A stretch of 6,746 nucleotides of DNA. Origin: Ramlibacter sp. Its GTDB lineage: Bacteria; Pseudomonadota; Gammaproteobacteria; Burkholderiales; Burkholderiaceae_C. The position numbers and the translations under genes are program-made. The stretch covers positions 1-6,746 of the forward strand of contig JANXVP010000450.1 in the NCBI GenBank assembly GCA_025351615.1. Reading direction: 5' to 3'. The first letter of the stretch is position 1; the number at the start of each line of letters is the position of its first letter. Below, in pieces: positions 1 to 5,965 of the stretch. The notes below the pieces were generated by a model. It made no database searches. It worked only from the letters and a program-made list of their open reading frames with translations, and was not told the origin of the DNA.

Positions 1-949
1 CGCCGGCGGGGACGCCGACGAAGCGGATATCGCTTGTGACGTCGAAGGCGACACCGCCAAGCGTGATCTGGTAGGTGCCCGCCGCCAGGGTGATGATGTC
101 GGCGCCGGGGTTGAGGTTGGCTTGCGCGATTGCCCATCGCAGTGAATTGACCAGGCCGTCGGCGACGCTCGGGTCCGCGACGTAGGTGGCAAACACGCCG
201 CCATAGAGTCCCTGCTCCACCAGGCTCGGCGCGACGGTCGCCTTGATCGGTCCGGTCTGGTATTCGAGCGTCCAGTTGCCGCCTTGCGCCGCGGCGCCGG
301 TCAGGTCGGTACTTGCGGCGACGTCGGCGCCGGTGAGCGCCGCGAGCGTGTCGATCATCTGCCGGCCAATGGAGTCGGCTGCGACGTCGCATCCATACAG
401 CAGAAAATCGGCACCGCTGCCAAGCGATGCACTCCATTGCCCAATTTCTCCAGCGCGAACGGACAAGGTTGCCGCGTCCAGTCGGGTGCTTCCGATCTGC
501 GCCACCCCGTCTGCACCGTGCCCGAGGACATGCACCGCGGCGATGCCAGTGCGTCCGGCCAGCGTTTCTGTGATCCGGGCGATGCCATCTTCGCCTGCAC
601 CGATCCGAACGATCTCGATCGGACGTCCTGCTGCACGCTGTGCCTGCAGGTCGCCGATCAGCCCGTCCGCGTCAGATACGGACATATCGACAAAGGCGAG
701 CTCAGTCACTGCCTGAACCGCCGGAGCGCTGACAGCGGGCGTACGTGCATCGACCGCCGAAGACGCAGTCGCGTACTCGCCGCCCGCCGCCAGGCTGCGA
801 TGTTCCGCAAAGCCACTGACGCCGGCTTCGGCGCCGAGGATCAAGCCTGCAGCCAAATCGGCCGAATACAGGATACGAGGCTCCATCACCTCCGCCACAG
901 GCACAGTTCGACAGGCCCGGGCCGGCTTGAGGCGGCTGAGCCAGCCCAT
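1..949 (-). CDS. Large LEPR-XLL / DUF4347 / beta-helix exoprotein, N-terminal part (runs off left edge)
   Basis: The frame is open from ATG 949 to the left edge: 316 codons with no stop. The N-terminus is short and basic (MGWLSRLKPARACR) with no hydrophobic signal-peptide core. MEPRILYSADLAAGL (22-36) is a variant of the LEPR-XLL motif found at the start of very large repetitive bacterial exoproteins. After an Ala/Ser-rich linker (about 37-82), residues about 83-235 match DUF4347: ELAFVDMSVSDADGLIGDL, AVHVLGHGADG (138-148), FLLYGCDVAAD (182-192), LTGADVAAS and GGNWTLEYQTG. Residues about 257-316 (DGLVNSLRWAIAQANLNPG, then ADIITLAAGTYQI) look like the opening of a right-handed parallel beta-helix, where SLR-AI--AN is typical. 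Proteins of this design are usually thousands of residues long, secreted, and act in adhesion or at the cell surface. Start evidence: GAGG at 963-960, spacing 10, and close following of the adaptor stop. Domain calls are from memory of the families. Confidence 0.88.
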   Translation of the reverse strand, partial: MGWLSRLKPARACRTVPVAEVMEPRILYSADLAAGLILGAEAGVSGFAEHRSLAAGGEYATASSAVDARTPAVSAPAVQAVTELAFVDMSVSDADGLIGDLQAQRAAGRPIEIVRIGAGEDGIARITETLAGRTGIAAVHVLGHGADGVAQIGSTRLDAATLSVRAGEIGQWSASLGSGADFLLYGCDVAADSIGRQMIDTLAALTGADVAASTDLTGAAAQGGNWTLEYQTGPIKATVAPSLVEQGLYGGVFATYVADPSVADGLVNSLRWAIAQANLNPGADIITLAAGTYQITLGGVAFDVTSDIRFVGVPAG

Positions 950-968
950 GTCAGGCAAGCCTCGTCAT
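950..968 (-). promoter_or_regulatory. Exoprotein ribosome binding site with TGATG mini-ORF
   Basis: The adaptor stop TGA (970-968) shares its A with an ATG at 968-966, giving TGATG. That ATG opens a five-codon frame (MTRLA) ending at TGA 953-951, one base before the exoprotein ATG at 949. GAGG at 963-960 is the only Shine-Dalgarno candidate, with a rather long 10-base spacing to ATG 949. The layout could pass ribosomes from the adaptor to the exoprotein by successive restarts. That the mini-ORF is translated is unproven. Confidence 0.45.
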
Positions 969-1885
969 CAGGGCTGCTTCCGGGCTGGGGACAGCAGGAC
1001 CGGGTCCAGTTGCAATCGCAGGGACGATGTGTCCACGCCTCTTGGCGCGGACGGGAGTGCCGGACGTTTTTGGGCCGGGGCAATGGAGTCCCCGAGTTCC
1101 GCCTTGCAGCGCAGGCCAGCTGGCAGCGACAGGTCGGCGTTCGGCAATTCGAGCCGGATGCGGAAGGTGTTGCTGGCGCCATCGATCAGCCGGTCGACCA
1201 CGGTCACCCGCGCCAGCCGGGGGGACGCACCTGGAAAGTCGGGCGTGACGGTGACCGACATCCCGGTTTTCACCGCGCTGTAGAAAGACGAGGGCAACAC
1301 CACCTCGACCCGCAGCGGATTGACGACTGCGACGCGAAAGATCGCCTTGTCCTCGACCCGCTCGCCGGACGACAGGAAGCGCTCGGCGACCACGCCGGTG
1401 ATCGGACTGCGGATGGTGCGCAGCCCCAGCTGCGCCCGTGCGAGTTCGTGCTCCCGCGCGAAGATGCCTTGCTGTTCGCGCGCCTGCGCCACCCGGTTGT
1501 CCGCAACCATTGCGTCGGCCCGGGCCTGTTCCAGCGCCTGGCCGGAAATGAATTGCTGGTCGGCCAGGTCGCGGGCCCGCACCAGCTTTTGCCGGGCCAG
1601 CTCCGCCGTGGCTTCGGCGGCCTTGAGTTCGCCGATCGCCTGCGCCTTGCTCGCCGCCACGGCGACCGAATGGCGTTCGACATCCGCCCGCAAGGTCACC
1701 AGCGGCTGGCCGGCGACGACCCGGTCGCCACGCTCCACGAGAGTGGTTTCGATCACTCCGATGACCGGGCTGCCGATATCCGAGATCCGGAACGGCTCGA
1801 TCAGGCAACCCAACGGCTGTGCAGCGAATGCTGCGCCGACATGGAACAGCACACCCGCGACCAGCAGTCGATTACGTTTTGTCAT
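968..1885 (-). CDS. Periplasmic adaptor of RND/AcrA type with TolC-docking RLS motif
   Basis: 305 residues from the ATG at 1885. I prefer this to the in-frame GTG at 1915 because AGGTG lies 4 bases upstream and the protein then opens with a classic signal peptide: MTKRNR, a hydrophobic core, and a likely cut after AFA (residue 21). C27 follows PLG, a poor lipobox, so a lipoprotein is possible but less likely. Further on come a lipoyl half (about 34-66, GSPVIGVIETTLVERGDRV), a long alpha-helical hairpin (67-152), the second lipoyl half (TIRSPITGVVAERF, 157-170), and a beta-barrel closing with SNTFRIRLELPNADLSLPAG (238-257), typical of RND-pump adaptors. A proline-rich tail of about 40 residues follows. 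The hairpin tip carries R103-x3-L107-x6-S114, matching the RLS motif by which AcrA/MacA-type adaptors touch TolC. No RND pump is adjacent. It overlaps the SecA-like gene by 14 bp and precedes the exoprotein gene by 18 bp. Confidence 0.9.
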   Translation of the reverse strand: MTKRNRLLVAGVLFHVGAAFAAQPLGCLIEPFRISDIGSPVIGVIETTLVERGDRVVAGQPLVTLRADVERHSVAVAASKAQAIGELKAAEATAELARQKLVRARDLADQQFISGQALEQARADAMVADNRVAQAREQQGIFAREHELARAQLGLRTIRSPITGVVAERFLSSGERVEDKAIFRVAVVNPLRVEVVLPSSFYSAVKTGMSVTVTPDFPGASPRLARVTVVDRLIDGASNTFRIRLELPNADLSLPAGLRCKAELGDSIAPAQKRPALPSAPRGVDTSSLRLQLDPVLLSPARKQP

Positions 1886-3815
1886 GGAACACCTGTCGGC
1901 TGAACGTGAGCTCACGCTCCTCGGATTCAGACGCTTGACAGATTGTTACACGTTGTTTCTTCTGGGTAAAGGATTCGAGGACCTGAGCCACGCGAACCGT
2001 GACCCAGGACAAGGCCCGCGGACTGCCTGATCCCGCGACCACCCTGTGCCACCACGGCGGCCACCATCTCCTGAGCAGGGGAAAATCAAGCGCCAGCAGC
2101 GTCTGGGTACTCCCGGGCTGGCCCTGCCGTCCTGCTCTCCCAAGGAATTGCCTGTCGATGCGTGCAGATGCATTGTGTTGGCACAAAATAACGTGCAAAC
2201 CGCCTCGTTTGATCACTTCGCCGTCGAGCAAAATGTCGCTCCCCCGTCCTGCCATGCTGGTCGCAACCGTGATCCGTTCCGCTTGTCCGGCGGCCGCGAT
2301 CAGCTGGCTCTCTCCGCTGTCCTGGCGCGCATTGAGCACTTGATGCTCCAGCTGGTGACCCGTCAAGATCCTCGACAGCACTTCGGACTGGGCAACCGTA
2401 TCGGTTCCGATCAGCACCGAACGCCCGGCCAGGCGCAGCTGCGCAGCACTCGCCGCGACTGCCCGCCACAAGCTGTCGCTCTCTGGATAAAGCCTCGCTG
2501 GCCAGCGAGCCACCTGCCGGGGCAGACGCGGCCTCACCAGCACCAGAGTCAGCCCATAAACCGATTTCAGCTCGCTGCCAGCCTCGACCAAGGTCCCGCT
2601 GGCTCCTGCCAGGCGCAGGTAGCGTGGAAAAAACCGCTGAAACGTGATCTGCGTCACTGTGGAGTTGCTGCGGGTGGTCGGAATTTCCTCTTTCAGTTCC
2701 ACGAATTGATGCAGCCCTTGCGACCAGGCCCGCCCCGGTGCTGCTCGCCCGGTGGTCTCGTCGATGAGCATGACTTGGCCGTCGCGCACCACGTAGTCAT
2801 GGTCGCGCCTCAGCACCTGCAGGGCGGTGAGCGCCATTTCGACGGCACCCCGCCGGTGGACGCGGTGGCCATGCAGCGGATGGCTGGCAACCGGCCATTG
2901 CGACAGGCTTTGCACGCCCAGGCCAGTCAGTTCGATCCGGCGTTCATCGGGCGAGCGTCGGAAATCCCGGCCCTCCTTCATCTGCCGCGCGTGTGCCATG
3001 GCGGCAAGATGAAACTCCTGTTCCGCCCCTGAACCGTCGCTTTGCGACAGGATCAGTGGCAACCGCGCCTCGTCGATCAGCACGGTGTCGGCTTCATCGA
3101 TGATCGCCATGCACAGGCCACGCAACACGGGCGCGTCGCGCCGGCCCGCGTGCTGCAGGCGGCGAACCCGCTGCTCGAGCGACGACAGATCCGCCACCCG
3201 CGACATGCCGTCGCGCAGGTAGTCGAATGCCAGCTCTTTGGCGGTGCAGTACGTCACGTCACGAGCGTAGGCCTGGCGCCGCGCGGCGGCCTGCATCGGC
3301 TGGGTGACGCAATCGACGCCAAGTCCGAGCAGGCTGAAAAACGGCCGCAGCTGGTCGGCATCGCGTTGCGCCAGATAGTCGTTGGCGGTGACGACGTGCA
3401 CCGGTGTGCCGCCCAGGGCTGCGACGGCAGCCGCCAGCGCAATCGCCGCGGTCTTGCCCTCTCCCGTCGCCATTTCTACCAACCGGTTGTCCAGCAGCAC
3501 GCGCGCGGCGAGCAGTTGCTGGCGGTGCGGCGCATAGCCCAGTGCGATCGCCAGGGCGCTGCTTGCAAGTCCCATTGCTTCGAGCAGCCAGGCGTCGCTG
3601 CCAGACGCAAGCCGCCGCAAAGTCTGCAACCGCTCCGGCAATCCGGATACGGGCAGCAGCGGCATGACAGCGGCGGCCTCGACAAAACGCCGCAAGGTCC
3701 GGCGGCTCAGGGGATGGGGATTGCGCAGACGCGACTCACGCGTCGCCTGCTCGGGATAGTCGCCCCAGACCAGGCCCGGAAAAGGCCAGCTGCCATCGCC
3801 TGCCGGTCGGCTCAC
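1872..3815 (-). CDS. SecA-like accessory preprotein translocase ATPase, C-terminally short
   Basis: 647 residues, against about 800-900 for housekeeping SecA. Motor motifs are intact: MATGEGKT Walker A (115-122), VTANDYLAQRDA (142-153), FDYLRDGM (197-204), IIDEADTVLIDEARLPLI (238-255, Walker B), IDETTGR (351-357), GLHQFVELKEE (367-377), ITFQRFF (390-396), LAGASGT (402-408), ATSMAGRGSDIL (518-529) and IDRQFLGRAGRQG (553-565). A shortened preprotein cross-linking domain fits at about 256-350. After NBD2 only some 70 residues remain, enough for the start of the scaffold helix (about 603-625). The wing domain, two-helix finger and zinc-binding tail are absent. It should hydrolyse ATP and act on a secreted polypeptide; placed before an exoprotein gene it suggests a substrate-dedicated motor. 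Start is GTG, chosen because it gives a GTGA overlap with the upstream stop. It is not the essential SecA by length, sequence drift and context. Confidence 0.93.
   Translation of the reverse strand: MSRPAGDGSWPFPGLVWGDYPEQATRESRLRNPHPLSRRTLRRFVEAAAVMPLLPVSGLPERLQTLRRLASGSDAWLLEAMGLASSALAIALGYAPHRQQLLAARVLLDNRLVEMATGEGKTAAIALAAAVAALGGTPVHVVTANDYLAQRDADQLRPFFSLLGLGVDCVTQPMQAAARRQAYARDVTYCTAKELAFDYLRDGMSRVADLSSLEQRVRRLQHAGRRDAPVLRGLCMAIIDEADTVLIDEARLPLILSQSDGSGAEQEFHLAAMAHARQMKEGRDFRRSPDERRIELTGLGVQSLSQWPVASHPLHGHRVHRRGAVEMALTALQVLRRDHDYVVRDGQVMLIDETTGRAAPGRAWSQGLHQFVELKEEIPTTRSNSTVTQITFQRFFPRYLRLAGASGTLVEAGSELKSVYGLTLVLVRPRLPRQVARWPARLYPESDSLWRAVAASAAQLRLAGRSVLIGTDTVAQSEVLSRILTGHQLEHQVLNARQDSGESQLIAAAGQAERITVATSMAGRGSDILLDGEVIKRGGLHVILCQHNASARIDRQFLGRAGRQGQPGSTQTLLALDFPLLRRWWPPWWHRVVAGSGSPRALSWVTVRVAQVLESFTQKKQRVTICQASESEERELTFSRQVFHDKT
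1886..1894 (-). promoter_or_regulatory. Ribosome binding site AGGTG deciding the adaptor start
   Basis: AGGTG at 1894-1890 stands 4 bases before ATG 1885, inside the end of the SecA-like gene. The alternative GTG at 1915 has GGAG only 1 base away, too close for normal initiation, and would put ten polar residues (MSSRSADRCS) ahead of the signal peptide. The ATG is therefore the better start and overlaps the SecA-like stop by 14 bp. Confidence 0.65.
3812..3815 (-). promoter_or_regulatory. GTGA overlap coupling M50 fusion to SecA-like gene
   Basis: The GTG start of the SecA-like gene and the TGA stop of the M50 fusion share the four bases GTGA. Upstream only a weak GGGCAGAC stretch could serve as a ribosome binding site. 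This classic arrangement supports the GTG start call and indicates termination-reinitiation. Confidence 0.75.
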
Positions 3816-5962
3816 GTCTGCCCGGTGGGATTGAATTGCCGCACCAGCAACTGGCGCATCACCCGGATCCCCTGCAACGCCAGCGGCTCCTGCTCCAGCA
3901 CCAGCTTGACCCAGGCCCGGCCGCCGATGCGCTCGGCTGTCAAGCCCGGCACCAGCACGTCCAGCAAAAAGACCGGAGTCTGCGTCCGCAGTCCCTCCTT
4001 GTCGGCGGGATCGACGTTCACCGGTCCACCCTGGCGATCGCCGAGCGCGGCGTTGGGCAGTTGCCGGGTCGCTGCCGGTGTTTCGTTCTGGAGCTCGGCC
4101 CGGTACGTCGACAGCGGCGCTTCCGCCAGCCGGACTTCGATGGCCTGGACCCGCCCGCGGATGCGCAGCAGGTCTTCGTCGCGCAGCACCAGCCGGACCT
4201 GGGCCGGCTCCGGCCCAAGCACATAGCCGAGCATCGCGCCGCGCGGTGCAAAACTGCCCGGCAGGTCGCGCTCGCGGGGCCAGACGGCGCGGCCAGCGGT
4301 GCGCGCGCGAAGTTCCAGATCGGCGAGCTGCTGCTCGGCCCGCTGCAGTTCGGCGTCGTTGCGGCTGATGTCTTCGCCCAGTTCGGCCGCCCGCGCCGGA
4401 TCCTGCAACAGGGCGTGGTACTGCTGCGCCATCAGCCCCGCCCTTTCGCCTTCGGTCCTTTCGCGCTGCGCCTCCAGCACCGGGTCCAGCAGCGTCAGCA
4501 CGACGTCACCTTGTGCGACCGGCGAGCCATCGCGCACCATGCCGGGTTCGACAAAGCCCCCGGATTCAGCCCGCAACTGGGCCCGCTCCGGCGGCCAGAC
4601 CACACCCCGCGCGACCACGCTGGAGGGGGCGGGCACCGCAAAGAGCGCGACAGCCACCACGCCAGCAATAGCGAAGGCCGTGATGAAAGCGCGACGCCGC
4701 GCCCGCGGTTCAGCCGATTGCGCGACCGAACGCATCAGCGCCGCCAGCGCGCTCCTGGCCAGCCACGCCAGCAAGGCCAGCGCCGCGACCCAGCCGAGCA
4801 GCCACGACTGGTGGCCGAGCCAGAACACCAGTCCCAGCAGCAGCCCCAACCGGTATCCCCACGATGCCGGCGCGTAGAGCACCAGCCACTTCAGCTCGCC
4901 CGACGCCACGGCGCTGCCAGGCAGCGCGCGCTCTGCGCCGATCAGCCGCCGCCATTGCGTGGTCCACCATCCCTGGCTGCGCAATGCGAGATTGGGCAGT
5001 TGCAGCACGTCGCAAAGCAGGTGGTATCCGTCCAGCCGCAGCAACGGGTTCGCGTTGAACAGCAGGGTCGACACGGAGCAGATCAGCAGCACCACCATCG
5101 CTGCGTCCCGCACCAGGCCCGGCGTGAGGACCAGCCACGCGAACACAGCAGCCGCGGCCAGCGCCAGTTCGATCATGATGCCGGCGGCACTGACGACCGC
5201 GCGCTGCCGGGCATTCGCGAATCCGTTCGCCGCGCTGGCGTCGACATAGGGTGCCGGCGTCAGGAACACCAGCGAAATTCCCAGTTCATGGACGGCTCCG
5301 CCGAAGCGCCGCACAGCCATCGCGTGGCCGATCTCGTGCAGCGCCTTCACCAGCGGATACGCAATCCACGCCAGGGCATAACTGGATGGCGTGGCGAGCA
5401 GGCGAAGCGCATCGGCCTTGAGCTGGGGAAAGTTCACCGCCGCCGCCAGGGCGCCCAGCCCGACCACCAGCACCCACAACGCAAAGACGCTCCAGCGCGC
5501 GAGCGCCCAGGACAGCGGCGCCAGCCGATCGAGCAGGCGCGTCGGATCGAACAATTTCATGCGCAGCATCAGCGGATTGATGAAGGCCCGGCGCTTGCGC
5601 TCGCCTTCCTGCGTGCGGCGGGCAAACAGCAGCGACAGATACGGCGCGGCGTCGAACTGCACCATTCCGGCCCGGAACAACTGGGCCAGCAGCCGCAGGA
5701 TGTCGTCCTGTGTCGGGGCGTTGTCGCCATCCTTGTGCAGCAGCAACTGCCACAAGCTGTCGACGCTGGCCTTGCCGTTGCAGCGTCCGGCAAAGGCATA
5801 GGCGGCCGGGTTGAGCCGCAGCTGGCGGCCGGAGCCGGGCTCGACCAGAACATGCCAGATCTGGTCGCGCACTTCGTGGCGCACGATTTTCAGGCCGGCG
5901 ACCAGGCTGGGCGTCAGCGGCGCGACCCGGTACCACGATCCGCTGACGAGGGGCTCTGCCAT
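3812..5962 (-). CDS. PqqD-like / M50 zinc metallopeptidase / HlyD-like fusion membrane protein
   Basis: 716 residues, of the type often annotated as putative peptide zinc metalloprotease. Residues about 18-105 look like a PqqD-type winged-helix domain (LRLNPAAYAFAGRCNGKAS, then a helical end). A multi-pass membrane core follows at about 151-445. HEIGH at 209-213 supplies the two zinc histidines and catalytic glutamate. NPLLRLDGYHLL at 305-316 supplies the distal M50 motif, with D311 as the likely third ligand. After the last membrane helix (about 424-445), residues 448-712 resemble a HlyD module: ESGGFVEPGMVRDGSPVAQGD, a coiled-coil hairpin (about 494-553), the DLPGSFAPRGAMLGYV segment, and a barrel ending in GRAWVKLVLEQEPLA. 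It probably cuts or moves a peptide at the inner membrane and contacts the periplasmic adaptors. The ATG at 5962 directly follows the upstream TAG and no strong Shine-Dalgarno is visible. The 3' end overlaps the SecA-like gene by 4 bp. Catalytic residues are intact; the substrate is unknown. Confidence 0.9.
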   Translation of the reverse strand: MAEPLVSGSWYRVAPLTPSLVAGLKIVRHEVRDQIWHVLVEPGSGRQLRLNPAAYAFAGRCNGKASVDSLWQLLLHKDGDNAPTQDDILRLLAQLFRAGMVQFDAAPYLSLLFARRTQEGERKRRAFINPLMLRMKLFDPTRLLDRLAPLSWALARWSVFALWVLVVGLGALAAAVNFPQLKADALRLLATPSSYALAWIAYPLVKALHEIGHAMAVRRFGGAVHELGISLVFLTPAPYVDASAANGFANARQRAVVSAAGIMIELALAAAAVFAWLVLTPGLVRDAAMVVLLICSVSTLLFNANPLLRLDGYHLLCDVLQLPNLALRSQGWWTTQWRRLIGAERALPGSAVASGELKWLVLYAPASWGYRLGLLLGLVFWLGHQSWLLGWVAALALLAWLARSALAALMRSVAQSAEPRARRRAFITAFAIAGVVAVALFAVPAPSSVVARGVVWPPERAQLRAESGGFVEPGMVRDGSPVAQGDVVLTLLDPVLEAQRERTEGERAGLMAQQYHALLQDPARAAELGEDISRNDAELQRAEQQLADLELRARTAGRAVWPRERDLPGSFAPRGAMLGYVLGPEPAQVRLVLRDEDLLRIRGRVQAIEVRLAEAPLSTYRAELQNETPAATRQLPNAALGDRQGGPVNVDPADKEGLRTQTPVFLLDVLVPGLTAERIGGRAWVKLVLEQEPLALQGIRVMRQLLVRQFNPTGQT

Positions 5963-5965
5963 CTA
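5960..5965 (-). promoter_or_regulatory. Stop-start junction TAG-ATG between adaptor and M50 fusion
   Basis: The adaptor's TAG (5965-5963) is followed with no gap by the ATG (5962-5960) of the M50 fusion gene. The bases before it (CTGGACTGTGGCGCTG) contain no clear Shine-Dalgarno, so ribosomes finishing the adaptor probably restart here. This would hold the two membrane proteins near a fixed ratio. The joint is seen in the sequence; the coupling is inferred. Confidence 0.7.

Noticed and set aside
1805..1807. Lipoprotein reading of the RND-type adaptor at C27
   Set aside because: The residues before the cysteine (QPLG) do not fit the usual L-[AS]-[GA]-C lipobox, while AFA-AQ gives a good ordinary signal peptidase site. 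It is kept only as a minor alternative.
951..1808. 285-codon minus-strand frame overlapping the RND-type adaptor
   Set aside because: Arg/Gly/Ala-rich shadow in a neighbouring frame; the adaptor frame has the signal peptide, lipoyl motifs and RLS motif.
284..1903. 539-codon open frame on the plus strand across the exoprotein and adaptor genes
   Set aside because: No recognisable family, composition of a shadow frame, and it runs antisense through two genes with clear domain structure.
1935..1970. AT-richer patch with TTGACA on the plus strand and TTTACC/TAACAA on the minus strand, a possible internal promoter before the last two genes
   Set aside because: The plus-strand TTGACA has no matching -10 at a suitable distance and points away from the genes. 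The minus-strand pair matches only about 4/6 and 3/6 of consensus, and the patch is coding sequence of the SecA-like tail.
1872..3815. Housekeeping secA
   Set aside because: Too short, missing the C-terminal domains, diverged in several motif positions (MATGEGKT rather than MRTGEGKT, SMAGRGSD rather than NMAGRGTD), and placed in an exoprotein operon.
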